Source: Rostrohypoxylon terebratum (lineage: Eukaryota; Ascomycota; Sordariomycetes; Xylariales; Hypoxylaceae). Taken from it: a DNA stretch of 64,000 nucleotides. This document shows positions 45,836-57,472 of the stretch, in pieces; the stretch's first letter is position 1, and each line of letters starts with the position of its first letter. The notes beneath the pieces are model-generated. The model did not search any database and was not told the DNA's origin. It was given only the letters and a program-made list of their open reading frames with translations. The translations under genes and the position numbers were made by a program. Location: contig MU385929.1 of NCBI GenBank assembly GCA_022497145.1, positions 101,028 through 165,027 of the forward strand, written 5' to 3'.

Positions 45836-47098
45836 CTAGTCTTTGGTGATCCATAGCCAGACGACTGGCTTCTCTCCCTGGCGCCCAGTCCGGGTGCTGT
45901 CCCAACCCATATCCTTGAGCGTCTGGGCCATCACAGTCTCCTTGTCACCTGAGAAGGTGACACTTCGATACCATTTGCCATTTCCCCCTTGGATCACCTC
46001 GGTGATTCTGTTCTTCTTTGCACAAGGGTTACAAGCGCCAAATCCGACCAAAAGCTCGGCTAGGGTCGTGTTTACTGGGACGTGGTATGCACCGAAGTGC
46101 ATTGACATGCCTTCAGGAAGTCGCCAGGGCGCAGTTGACGACTTGATGACGTGGAGCTTAGTGTGTTCGGGAGGGAAGAAGTAGTTGTACCCGGGCTCGC
46201 AGCCAACACCACCGGTCGAATTGACCAGATTCAAGGATGGCGCATCCATGTTGACCACCGGGTGTGGGTTTGGAAGACGGTTTTCCTGGCCAGGGAACAC
46301 AGGAACAGGATGGTTATACCCATTCTGGGGGATAACGTAGACCGGACCTTGGTTGTTAGGTCCGGGAATAGTGCCACTAGCTGGCTGGGCGAATACACCA
46401 CGACCCATTACGATGGCACCGCTTCCAGGGGCGCCGGCAAAGGTGGGACCAACCGGTCGTCGGGAGTTGGCATTCGGGTCTACCCCAAATTGTGGGTTCC
46501 AACCCTCTCCGAATGACTGAGTCGCCATTCTTGGTGGTTGCACTCGGAAAGCGGGATAGTAACCGCTGTGGTAAGGGTAACGGTGATATTGAGTGTAAGG
46601 TGGAGGAACCTCTTCTTCAGGTTCAATATCAGTTTCGTCCTCAGAGTCCTCTTCAAGGGCGGCGTGATTGACGAGGTCGTCGTCGTCGTCGCTGTGATTG
46701 GTAACTTGAGGGCTGTCTGTGGAAATAAATTAACAACGAGGTTGGAGAAGGAATGAAATGATCTCCATAGGAATTGTTATATAGGTAGTTTTCTGAATCG
46801 TCTGAATGGATTGATTACGGAAGCATGAATAGGGCTTAGTGAGAAGAATTGTAACTCATAACTCACCAGCTGTATCTGACACCTCAGTTACCCGAGGTCC
46901 AGTGATGTCAGGTAGAGTAATGTCTCTACACCCGAGAAAGATCTGAATGCGGTAGATTTCGCGATGCTTGTTATCGTAGAACGATCCAATAACTAGCCCG
47001 GCCCAAGAGCGTCGCGTTGGGTGGATCCAGAAGCACTGTCCGATAACAAGCTCTGTAGCTGGGCAAGGCAAGTTAACGGTGATTGATCGTGAATCCAG
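45836..47098 (-). CDS. Uncharacterised ascomycete protein, possible CTG start
   Basis: Two exons, 47098-46867 and 46716-45836, are joined in phase over a 150-base intron (GTGAGT ... CCACAG), giving 370 residues if translation begins at CTG 47098. Exon 1 encodes an ordered domain with GQCFWIHPTRRSWAGLV and FLGCRDITLPDITGPRV. The second exon opens with an acidic stretch (five Asp, then EDSEDETDIEPEEE). A Pro/Gly-rich linker follows, then a C-terminal domain ending in KWYRSVTFSGDKE and VVWLWITKD, with a GACNPC pair of cysteines. I do not recognise a family with known function. No ATG exists in frame between the upstream stop TAA and the conserved sequence, so the true 5' end is either a near-cognate CTG or an unseen upstream exon. 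Confidence 0.6.
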
Positions 47099-48346
47099 CT
47101 TGAGGGACTTTAGTTAAAGTGTGCGCGGTCAAGTCGAGTGACTATCCGAGAAACTTAAGGTATGTTGGGTTTGGTGATGAAGATGGGGAAAGAAAGAAGC
47201 TCAGTGTGGGATTCCTACGGTATTATATATAAAATAAAAGTAGTGAGATCACCAGCTAAAATCAACGGTAGGCCAGTGAATTGTGAGGTGAGGCACTGTT
47301 TGTCCCAACAGTAGCGCACATGGCTCACGAGGGACTGAGTTTTTCTAGGATATCGGACTGTAAAGCAGTATCGCCAGATAACTGTGGGAAGTCAGGCTTC
47401 CCGTATATAGGATTAGGGGTGGAGCCTAGGGGTTGGATCTCTTTATTCTCTAACTCCTCGCCTAGTCACCGCCAACCTATGACTTTCTCGAACAATCATC
47501 GCGTCTCTTGGGACGGCGCAATGTAGCCTGTTTTTCACCACAATTGATCCCAAGGGCCCCTGTGCGAGATCACACCGTAGATCTGGGATCTCGTTGAATT
47601 CAGCATAAATTCCACTACTGTGAGCAAGCCGAATCGTAATTCCCATGCGCCTAGGTACTGTAATGAGATACTGTGGGATTGATATCTGATGTGAGTCTTG
47701 CTTCGTGACGAATTGACCCAATGAACACAACGCATGGGACTGATACGATCCAGCTCAGGTTGACCTCCACAGTAGTGGGCCAGAATTTCGCAGTCACACG
47801 AGGACGCTAGGAGAAAATTCAATGACGCATCGCCGTGATTTGGGTAACACAATGAATGTTGGGAATTCGCTTGCGAGTCATAGCTGATCTAGCGTTGGCG
47901 AGACTTGAAATGAGAAGCCCGTAAATGGTCTAAGCTTTGATAGCGCTGGGTTCGCCATGGAGTTGCTTCGTTGAGGATGGGGCTTAAGCTGTTGTCTGAA
48001 GGTGGCACAATACGGCGCCTCTGACAGAATGTTTGCCTAGCAGCGAGATGAGATCCGAAGGATAGATCGGGCGAGTTGCTGTGTGCGCTGCAGGGTCGCG
48101 GTACGTTTCTTGCCTTGTGCAACGTGCGTCGTTAAAAATCCCTGCCTATCTGGGACCTAGGACCTAGGTAGTAGGTTCTAGGTATTTACCATTTGGGAGA
48201 AAGCCGTGGAGGGTGCGGGTAAGGATGCTTTGCTGGTCGGTATCGTGGAATTTCCGCAGCTACTAGATGGATAGGAAAGGAGCGTATATGCAACTTTCAG
48301 CATGCTCGCACCGATTCGATTGTAGGATTACTAGTAGGTATAGGTC
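47099..48346. other. Intergenic
   Basis: A TATA-like AT stretch (47,221-47,240) followed, on the minus strand, by a T/C-rich tract looks like the promoter of the preceding minus-strand gene. The rest shows no coding signal. CCTAGGACCTAGGTAG lies near 48,160. Confidence 0.55.
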
Positions 48347-49134
48347 TCATCCAGCCAGGCCGATTTCTTCCTCGACCATCCGGACAGTACTAGCCTTCTT
48401 CCCTTCAACGGGATCACTCTTAACCCGCCTTCCCTTCTGAACCTCAGACATCAGGCCTTTAAGGTAAACTTCTGCCTGCACAGTGGCACTATAAGCGATA
48501 GCAGTCCAGCTCCAAATATTTCTTTTCTCCGGATCGGCGCCGGCAGCTAGCAGAGTCCGGAGAACAAGTAGGTTCCCGTTGCTACTAGCGAAGTGTAGAG
48601 CTGTGTTTCCGTCAAGATCCGCATTCTGGACAGCTTTCTGTGCGCCTCCGGGAGCATAAGTAAGAAGTATCTGCAAGACAGTATCGTGGCCTCCCATGCT
48701 GGCCTCCATGATAGCATCTCTACCTCGGATGTCGCGGCGAAGGATACATGTGGGATCATTCTCGGCGAGGAATAGGACAACCTCTGTGTGACCGGCGACT
48801 GCGGCTAACATCAAGGCTGTTTGATGGTCGTCATTGAGTGCGGGGGTAGGAAGTTCGTGGCCAAGAGAGATTAGGGTCTTGCAGACCTGGAGGTGACCCA
48901 GGCTAGCAGCGAGATGAAGACTTGAGTTGGAAAGACCGGTAGCGGAATGGTCTGGGTTATGGATCAGGCCTGGATGGGATTTCAGAATGCGGCGGACGAG
49001 GGAGGCATCGTTACTGTGGACGGCTCGTCGCAGTCTCTTGGACGGCTCGATCCTAAGACCAACAGCAAACGTTAGCTAACTTTCGTAAGTGGATCACGGG
49101 AATAGGTCATCCTATTTCGGGAGTATACTAACAT
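48347..49134 (-). CDS. Ankyrin-repeat protein resembling TORC2 subunit Avo2
   Basis: The main exon ends at 48347 and codes for about 235 residues: IEPSKRLRRAVHSND, then five or so ankyrin repeats (SSLHLAASLGHLQVCKTL, TALMLAAVAGHTEVVLFL, GNTALHFASSNGNLLVLRTL), and a basic tail. The opening, with EPSxRLR then a helix, an NPD turn and SLHxA repeats, resembles yeast Avo2, an ankyrin subunit of TORC2 at the plasma membrane. The start is uncertain. ATG at 49134 followed by TTA and a GTATAC donor joins in frame only to an acceptor at 49076, adding LTFAVGLR. The better acceptor at 49053 (CTAAC branch) is out of phase with it. Avo2 identity is by resemblance, not proof. Confidence 0.6.
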
Positions 49135-49768
49135 GATGCCGCCGCGGGTTCGTTGGTTCGTTGGTTCGTTGACGTTGAAAGGTGCTAGGTATCTAACTTG
49201 AGACTTGAGTCATGGAAATGCAGTAACGCGCAGTCGGTAACTAGAGGCTAAAGATGACGGTACTACGACGTCGCCGTCGCCGTCGCCGTTGCATATATGG
49301 ATGTAAGACGTCCGAACCTTTTAGCTGTACTGTGTACTATGTATAGTAGATAAGCGTGCAGGTACTTTAATCTAACTGAAACGTTGAGGTTTTGATGAGC
49401 AACGAAGGACAAGTCACCGGGACACAGAAGACAACATAAGCAGGATATTATGTAGAAGGCGGAAAAACAGGTTGGACCTAGGTACCTATCGTATAATATA
49501 TACTAGACGATGTAAGGTTCAAGATTTAAGATCCAAGCTCACGTTAAGGTTTCTACATACTATGTAGTATGTAAGTAGGTTTCATGATTATCGTATTATC
49601 TACTACTAGGTAGTATCTATATTTGTGATTGTACCAGGATCTGACGTCGTTTACAAACTTTACTGCCTATGTATTGTATGTACAATGTAACATAGTGTGC
49701 ACTGTAGATTGCCCAAGCTTTTCGCGATGGAACCTCCCCCAAGCTCTAGCCAGGCCAGGTACTACTAG

Positions 49769-49848
49769 GTACCCGATGGTCCGTGTGCCTACCTTACAGG
49801 ACCATCTAAGAAGCTCCGCGTAAGGTAGGCACACGGACCATCGGGTAC
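49769..49848. repeat. Perfect 29-bp inverted repeat with a 22-base spacer
   Basis: Left arm 49769-49797 (begins GTACCCGATGG) and right arm 49820-49848 are exact reverse complements. The spacer at 49798-49819 is unrelated apart from a GGACCAT shared with the arms. Transcribed, it would fold into a long hairpin. No clear target-site duplication or open frame is seen. It could be a tiny inverted-repeat element or a local inverted duplication. Confidence 0.9.
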
Positions 49849-52214
49849 GTTTTGATGTACTTACAGTACAAGGTACAGAAACAACCCCGCATATACCCCT
49901 CATATTCTGATTTATAACATAATTACCCTACCTAGGTCCTACACATCTCATCTTCGAAGTGTCAATAGGCTTGTAGTAAATCTTCATGAAGTTGGCGACG
50001 GCAAACACGACGACAAACTTTAAGAATCTTCATAGTCTTCCAAATTCAATATATATCCAACTAAACATCCATCCTAATACTATGCACAAGTATATTATGC
50101 AGCAAAATCATCCGTAAATATGCCATAGCATAGCGTACTTATTGCACTGGCATTATGTATACCCTGCTTAGTTATCCTGAATGGATATCTTAGAATCAAG
50201 CAGGCGGTGTCAATAAAAATTGTAATAGCAACCCTTCGGCGAGCGATAGGAGTACTAACTGGGTACTACAGCATGTTTCCTAATTTCATGGGTAAAGAGA
50301 TGCTCGTTATTTCACGACAAAATCCATTTCAGTCTACCAGATTATTAACTACCTAACCAAAACAGGTGTAGAGGAACCAAGGGATTATCGTAAAACTTCA
50401 CAACAACAACAACTAGGTACCTACCTAGGTAACGATACCAGCACATACCTGGGAAAAAAGAAGTGTGTAAAAAAAAAGGAAACATCTGAATATATAGAGG
50501 TATAAAAATATGGTACGCTTCTCGTGCGGACGTTCCCGCCCCGAGATGTAGCATTGGATGATCGGGATTAAGTACACGATCTAGGTGCTAGGGTTCTCTC
50601 CATCCTAACCCACTATAGTTGGCATCGATGTATGGAAACCTTCTACTGCTGTTCGACGGACTCTATGCACCTTGCAAGCCCGCTAAGAATATTACACCAC
50701 ATCCGAATTGGATATGTACTTGACTGCCAAACCCAAGTGACTACGGACGCAAGGCTGCTGGGTACCTAATCGGAATGAAAAGCATTGGATAATCTGGACA
50801 ATGGTTGTTCGAACGAAGCAACATAAACACAATTATAAATCGTAGGATAGAGACGATCAACAACCAAGACATATACTTGTTGCCTATCGTCATTACCTAT
50901 TAGTCCTGATACTGGAACTTTTTTGGCTGGCTCACATAAGGTTGGTAGAGATTGTTGACCCTGAAGGCTGACCTGTCGATTTGTCGTCAATTGCCTGTCT
51001 AGATGTTGAATTGAGAATATAGCAATCTTTGTTCATTAATACTAGGTTCTAAGGTTATTTGTATATGATGGAAAAATAGCCTGGATAGAAAAACGGTTAA
51101 CGTGCGGTATGGAGTTCCTGTCGTGGCTGTCCAAACCGCAAAGTGTTCCTGGAGGTTAGCGGCTGAGGTCAATCGGACCGCTCAGTCGGACGTGGGCTAT
51201 CCAAGCCGTCTTATATCTCGCCTACCGGGCTTCCGGATCTGGATAGCCAGGGGTAAAAGCCTTGGTCCTCCCCTGGCTGGTCCATTAATCGCCTTGGCTC
51301 TTTAGTGAGGGCTTTGTGTAGGAGGGGGGGAGGGAGACGAGTGACTAACAGATTGAAGGGGATATAATGCTATTACTTAACAAGATGCTATAGTATACCG
51401 CCTAGACGGGGATCATGAGTCGAGAATTGTTGGTAGATTACCTGGATTACCTATATTACCAAGCAACCAAGTAAGTAAACGGTAGCGAAAAGGAAAGCGT
51501 CGGGTTGACACGGCCCTTTTTCCTGACCGAAGAAGATCATCGTGGGATATGCCCGAGCTGAATGTATGTGAATCTCGTAAATTGTCGTGTTTTTATGCTA
51601 TTTTGCCAAAGCCGATGCCGGTCATCGTCGGATTGTGAAGGCATTATGCAGGTAGCAGTTAAAGGAATAGAAGGGACGAAAAAGAGATAGGTAACAATTA
51701 ACCCCATCTACCTCCTTCTACAATCTATTATTGAAGCTGTCATTTTGTCATTTTCATAAGAAGAAAGTGTGATAGGTTCACGGTTGGCTGCGACGGTAGT
51801 GTATGAGAATTGATAGATAGCTATTCATTGAAACTTCTAATTAAAGGTTATCTTCGTATTGAAGAGCCATGTATGCACATATTGGAGAAGATCAATCGAG
51901 GACGTAGGTATCCAGGTCCATTGTGGCTAGGTATTGTATTGTACCTACATACCTAGGACCTAGGTAAGGTTCTAGGGTTCTTCTAGGGGAGATTTAGGAA
52001 CCTTGGAACTCTTTAGGGAGCCCTCTAGGGAGCTCCTGGGGCATGTTTCTCATGAATCCATGGATGGATTTCTCCATTTCTCCATTTCTCCATGTAGCTA
52101 TCCGCATTGATTGCATTGATTAGCTGTAAGCCACCGCTACTACGTAATATGCGGCACGCGTCCAGGCCTTGATATGGATTACTAGCTAGTTCACCGGTAG
52201 TTCCCATCTAAACT

Positions 52215-52247
52215 CCCTAACCCTCCCCTAACCTTCCCTAAACCCCC
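52215..52247. repeat. Degenerate CCCTAA repeats
   Basis: CCCTAA, CCCTCCCCTAA and CCTTCCCTAAA follow in a row, resembling the fungal telomere unit TTAGGG on the opposite strand. The array is short and imperfect. It may be chance in C-rich DNA or an old interstitial telomeric trace. Confidence 0.35.
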
Positions 52248-52422
52248 ACTACGCAATACGTCGTTCTGCTTAGCTTTAGCCTTTGGAGGTAGGTGGGCGC
52301 GACGAAAAGTCGCAAAGGGGAAGAAAACAAGCGAATAGCTCCGCTGTCATGTGCTAAGAAAAAAAAAGATAACCTAGACCTTTAAAGTGTAAGACCAACA
52401 TCATACTCCTCTAACTCCTCAT

Positions 52423-52430
52423 TATAAATA
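52423..52430 (+). promoter_or_regulatory. Possible TATA box of the arginase gene
   Basis: TATAAATA lies about 310 bases upstream of the arginase ATG, before a C/T-rich and then A-rich leader. The distance allows a leader of roughly 250 bases. Confidence 0.35.
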
Positions 52431-52737
52431 ATATCACTTATAGAACGCATCACTTACCTAGAGACCACCTTCCCCGACTCTACTAGATCAAGCGTTCCAC
52501 TTGCCAAAGCAATATAATCTCTCGTCAACTATCCACCGACTCGACGTACTCGTGAAAGCCCGAATTCATCTTCTCCGTAGGACCTGTGGAACATCCATAT
52601 TTATCTACGTCTACGGGGCATTATCGAGTATCAGTCCTGCTCCCTTGCCTCTACAAGACAAAGAAAGGAGACAGAACTCGAAAAGAGAGAAAAAAAGAAA
52701 AAAAAAGAAAAAAAAAAGGAAAACACTACCTATCATA

Positions 52738-53868
52738 ATGAATACCACAAAACTCAACTCTAGATTTCTGTCTCACCCCGAGGACCTCGGCGTTGTGGCC
52801 GTCGGTTTCTCAGGTGGTCAGGTATGACGAATCACCATCCATTCCCTCCCACCTGTTACCTGGGGTATGTCAGCAGCTTACGATGGTGACTTCGTTCCAT
52901 CTTGTAGTGCAAACCCGGTGTTGATGCCGCTCCCTCCGCCCTGATCGAGTCTGGGCTACTCACCCAGCTACGAGACGAGCTCAACTACAACCTCCACGGC
53001 CATGACACCGTTCACTCCTATCGGGATCTTGTTCCCAAGGAGGACCCTCCATTCCGGAACATGAAGAACCCCAAGGCCGTAAGCAGCGTCACTGAACGTC
53101 TCTGCGACCAAGTATACGAACACGCCAAGGAAGGAAGAATGGTCCTGACTTTGGGTGGTGATCACTCAATCGCCATTGGCACTATCGCCGGTACGGCTAA
53201 GGCTGTGCGCGAGAGACTCGGCCGCGAGATCGCTGTCATCTGGGTAGATGCCCATTCCGACATCAACACCCCTGAGACGAGCGGCTCCGGCAACATCCAC
53301 GGCATGCCCGTCAGTTTCGTGACTGGTCTCGCCAAAGAAGAGAAGCCTGAGTACTTCGGATGGTTAAAATCCGAACACATGCTCAACGTAAAGAAGCTAG
53401 TATACATCGGCCTGCGTGACGTTGATGTTGGCGAGAAGAAGATCCTTCGCGAGAACGGGATCAAAGCATTCAGCATGTTTGACATTGACAGGTATTACTC
53501 GGTATTCCCTCTGCTCTTGCTGAAGTAGAGACTGACACAGGATGTCTCGATATAGGCACGGAATCGGTCGCGTTGTCGAGATGGCGCTGGCACACATTGG
53601 CGCCGACACGCCCATCCACCTTTCGTTCGATGTCGACGCGCTCGATCCCATGTGGGCGCCCAGCACAGGCACACCAGTTAGAGGAGGTTTGACCTTGCGA
53701 GAAGGAGACTACATCTGCGAGAGCGTGCACTTAACGGGTAGCCTTGTGGCTATGGACCTCGTCGAGGTCAACCCGAGCTTAGCTCCCGAGATCGAGTTAG
53801 GTGCGCACGAGACGGTTCGGGCTGGGTGTTCGTTGGTGAGGTGCGCCTTGGGCGAGTCGTTACTGTGA
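52738..53868 (+). CDS. CAR1: Arginase
   Basis: Three exons, 52738-52821, 52908-53491 and 53556-53868, give 326 residues, the normal arginase length. It hydrolyses L-arginine to ornithine and urea with two Mn ions. Metal and substrate motifs are all present: GGDHS (about 111), DAHSDIN (about 142), SFDVDALDP (about 246), GTPVRGG and MDLVEVNP. The N-terminus VAVGFSGGQCKPGVDAAP is the usual start of the fold. Both introns are in phase with CTGAC-type branches. The reading frame stays open for more than 200 bases upstream of the ATG, but with no other ATG, so this start is taken. Neurospora arginase exists in two sizes, so an alternative start remains thinkable. Confidence 0.95.
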
Positions 53869-55873
53869 AGAGCGAAGAAACGTTTTCCGATCTACTAGGT
53901 AGGTAGGGATCGGTCCAGGAGTCGGTCTGGGAGTGAGGGAGCTACGCATCAGTTTAGATTAGAGATGCGGATATTAATGCCGTTTTGCAAGTTGGGTACA
54001 TTCAAGTCCTTGCGAAACGATGTTCACCATGGCTGGAGTTCGCTGAACGTGTGAAGTATGCCCACTTTTCACAACAGCATAGAATCATGGAGGCTGGGCG
54101 GCGTCCATATTTTAGAGATACCATTACCGAATAAACACCAGCTTTATGGATGAAATACTGTGAGAATATCGCGAAATGTGAGTCGGGATTGTTGCACCAT
54201 CGGTGTCCTTCTGGTGTCTTGCTGGTGTCGATGCTGATTGTTGACCTTGGGACACACAGGTGATCGAGAGGATACCTAGACATCAAGTAATAAAGAAAAA
54301 TCATAGTAGGCATCGGATAGTCCACTTGTAGGGCAGAAGTTTATTGATATACAGCTGTAAGGTAATAATATTGTTCAGTTATTCAGGGGTTGTCTTGGCA
54401 AAGGAGTATCTTTCTATTTACCTTACCTACTAATAGGTAGTTACCTTAACCTTACCTACATAGTAGCAGCCTAGGCCCTAGGTAGGTACCTAGTTAACTA
54501 AGGTTGTTTACTACTAGTCTACTACTAGCCACCAATATTTTTTCGACCCGTTTCTTAACCGAGTACTAACCTTGGAAATTCACAGATGAGTTTTATAATG
54601 ATGATTTAGGACTTTCGAATTCCTCAATCATATTTCGTATATCAGAGCTTACCTACTACGTACTTACCTATACTACTAGGTAGACTTGCATCATTCCGAG
54701 ATATTATATGCTGTATTATGCTCTCCCCTTACGAAGTACCGTCCAATGTCCATAACTTGGCTTCTTGGTCCTGCTGATCCTCCATCTACCCCAATTTTAT
54801 TCCCTGAAATCGCTCGTATCCCTACAGGTTTACAGTGCATACGCCCTGCATACAACAGCTAATTCCCCCGCCCATCCCACCAGCCTGCCAGCCTGCCTGC
54901 CTGTTAGCCTGCTCAAGTCCTGGTGGGATACCGAAAGACGACGCAGACGCAGACGCAGACGCGCCTGTATACTACCTAGGTCCTAGGTCCTAGGTATGTA
55001 CCCAGCTAGCCAGCATACCTATCTAACTCTGTATTTCTTGGAAGTCTGTGATTTGTCACTTTGGGTATAATACACGGTACGGCGACGACTAATAAGAGCC
55101 CGGAGAACTTCCACGTAGTATCTCGCCCTGTGCGAGCCAGTTAGTCTGCCAGTCTGCCAGCCTGACAGCACACAATCCTAAAGTGGATGCGCTCCCAATT
55201 CCAATCCCGATCCCGCGGGGCTAACGGCACCTGCATATCACGCAGAGAAAAAAATAGTACTTGGGTAGGCACTAAATAGATCGATCACCCGTCCCCCCCC
55301 CAAAAAAAAGAGAAGAGCAGCTCTGAGCTGGCAGTTGCTGTGGGCCCTGCTTTCGTCAGGCTTCTGACTGACCTCAGTTAGGCGACACCGAGAAATTCTT
55401 TCCCAATTGATCCAAGCTGAGCACCAAACCGTCGCCCGTCGTTGGTCTATTCGATCTGTCGCCGGCTGAGCCGCCGTTGCAACCCGATTCTACACCTTAG
55501 AAGTATAAACACTCTTCGTCATCCAACCATCGTCAAGAACCCGTCATCCAACAGGACGAATTCGGGCAGCGCGAAATTCTACCTCAGTATCGGATCGACG
55601 CGCGAATTACTATAGTCGAACGTACCTAGGTCCTAGGTCCTACGTACTCGGCCTCGAGGGAAAACAACAACATCGTTGACAGGAGCGCAACGTTTGAGTC
55701 TTTTCGTTGCCGCGGATGTTTGCAGGCGATCCAACCGAGAAGTCAACAAATAAACAACTATATTGCGAAATCATATCGCGATACAGGTCGAGCTCGACCT
55801 CGACTACCTTTCCTACGTCTTCGTCGACATTACCACAACCAAAGCATTTGCGGAAACGGAAACACACTATACA
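53869..55873. other. Intergenic
   Basis: No gene is recognised. Dense CCTAGGTA/TAGTAGGTA tracts lie at 54,420-54,500, 54,650-54,685 and 54,975-54,995. The last 500 bases look like a long C/T-rich leader of the following gene. Confidence 0.6.
54941..54962. repeat. Microsatellite, ACGCAG units
   Basis: Three full ACGCAG units and a partial fourth, next to CCTAGGTCCTAGGT palindromes. Confidence 0.8.
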
Positions 55874-56611
55874 ATGGCCGCCTCGATCGTGACGGGCTCC
55901 GGCTCCCATATCTACACGCGCCGTGTAGCGCGCGTCCATCGATACCACTGGCCCGCTATACAGCTAAATGTTTGGATGCTCATCATGCTTGCTGCTTCGT
56001 GCTGCATAATCGGTGTCTTCGGGACATTCATTGGCGTTCAAAACCAATTAGAGCTCTACATACCATGGTAAGTGTCGCCCAACAATGTAGAATTGCGTGA
56101 TTACCTAGGTGTGCTGTGGTGGACAAGCCCTGATCGTTCATCTTCCGTGCAGGTACTTCCCGTACTTCATTACCGTCGCCGCCCTGATGATCGTCTATAT
56201 CGGCGCGCTTCTATGGTTAATAGCCCAGCGGCGACTCCTCCCCTCCATCGTCATTCTTGGCTCCTTCATGTTTTTCGTTCTCTGGCTAGTCGGCCTCATA
56301 GTTGTCAGCATCGAGCTATGGGGACCCGTCGGATCCGTGAGCTCGAACTGCAACCTCTTGGTTTGGAGCCAGTCGCCGATGGGGAATAACCAAGCCACTT
56401 TAGCGTGGCTGGAACAAAGATCTATATGTGAGTGAACTTCGATCCTACTCCCATAACAAGGATTCTAGCAACTCCATATATGAGATGTTGATCTAACAAT
56501 ATGTTGTTAGGTCAATCGTGGCAAGCAGTGTTTGCTTTTGCGCTAATTGGGTGCATATTTTTGCTGTGGATTATTATTATGGCGGTACAGGTTTTTTACG
56601 ACGACGCGTAA
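55874..56611 (+). CDS. Four-span membrane protein (MARVEL-like), unknown function
   Basis: Three exons, 55874-56067, 56153-56427 and 56511-56611, give 189 residues. The phases fit exactly, rebuilding WYFPYF and SICQSWQAVFAF across the junctions. Four hydrophobic helices are visible at about 31-55, 66-89, 93-120 and 158-184. A loop between helices 3 and 4 carries cysteines and the WLEQRSIC sequence, and the protein ends in a short polar tail (VFYDDA). The layout (short N-terminus, four helices, Cys-containing second loop) is that of fungal MARVEL-type tetraspans that organise plasma-membrane or vesicle domains. I recall similar uncharacterised ascomycete proteins with the same LLPxIVxxGSFxxFVLWL helix. 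The function is unknown. Confidence 0.76.
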
Positions 56612-57111
56612 TTGCAGCTGTCCTGTGGCATATATCTCGTGACGAGAAATTAATCATATTTTTTACAACTTTTTACTCGTTTCCCAAATTTATACCGGAT
56701 GTGCGCGAATGTGCGAGCTATTTTAAACCGTCTGGAACTAAATCGCCTCGATCAATGCCGACATGATGATGGATTCTATGAGAAGACGAGCAGAGAGACA
56801 ATGACGGTGGGTGGAATTGGGAAAGACCACGATTGGGTAAGCACGGAGTCTTGATTTGGTGTTACAGGACCTGAATGCTGGTGATCGGTCTCTCGCAATT
56901 CCATATCAGAATCACGACACAGAAGATGATAGTCTGATTATTTGGTCCTAGATTAAGGAGCAGGTCGCTCCTGAGGAGAATAGGCTGTTATTCTACAAGC
57001 TAATTCTACACCTGGCACCAAAACCCTCAAACTGTATAGAAATACACAACGGGACCATGCCAGTATTTCAATGCCCCTTTATTGCCCCATCAGCTAGGGG
57101 TTCTCTGCGAT
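56612..57111. other. 3'-3' intergenic region
   Basis: This lies between two convergent genes. Nothing recognised. Confidence 0.7.
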
Positions 57112-57472
57112 CTAGTTTGAGATTTTGGGGTCGACCTTGTTTCTACGAGAGACATTATTAGATTGCTGATCATGTGAATTTTGGTGGGAAAACAATGACT
57201 TACCCGGTCGTCTTCTCATACAGCTCACGGGCCTTGTCTGTACCAGTTTCAAGCTGCTGGTCAGAAAATCTGTTGCCCTCCTTCTTGTTGATGAAGCCGG
57301 CGACTGGAGAAAAAGGTGATGTCTGATTAGATACAATTTATTCGATACGTGTAGAAGAAGTACAAAACCTACCTCTGTCTCCGATATCCTTCTTCTCGCC
57401 AGACTGTTGGGCATTGTTGTTGTTGTTGCCAGTGGATTCTGACTGGCCAGCGAATTTCTTCAGGGCGTCCAT
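57112..57472 (-). CDS. Small hydrophilic protein, possible stress-related
   Basis: Three exons, 57472-57373, 57303-57204 and 57142-57112, give 76 residues with all phases matching. The sequence is very hydrophilic, has no Cys or Trp, contains a run of six Asn near residue 16, then EKKDIGDRVAGFINKKEG, ARELYEKTTG and a terminal NKVDPKISN. This resembles small ascomycete proteins with a D-K-A/G-x-x-x-Y-E-K-x-T-G motif that I associate with abundant, stress- or conidiation-related transcripts, but I cannot name a family. Strong short introns and a conserved-looking end argue for a real, probably well-expressed gene. Confidence 0.7.

Larger units (their letters stand above)
49135..52737. other. 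Long intergenic region with a hairpin and degenerate telomere-like repeats
   Basis: Mostly AT-rich non-coding DNA with CCTAGGTA tracts (50,412-50,430; 51,905-51,970). GCC/GTC repeats lie at 49,266-49,290. A 29-bp perfect inverted repeat is at 49,769-49,848. A GC-richer island at 51,100-51,300 includes a 9-base inverted repeat (AGCCAGGGG). Three TCCATTTC units sit near 52,073-52,094. An A-rich tract (52,680-52,720) precedes the arginase start. No gene is supported. Confidence 0.6.

Noticed and set aside
51230..51290. Inverted repeat AGCCAGGGG as a possible tRNA or hairpin gene
   Set aside because: No A-box, B-box or cloverleaf can be fitted; the stem is only nine bases.
54002..54325. 107-codon minus-strand frame after arginase
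   Set aside because: Composition and content are random, and it covers the 3' flank of arginase.
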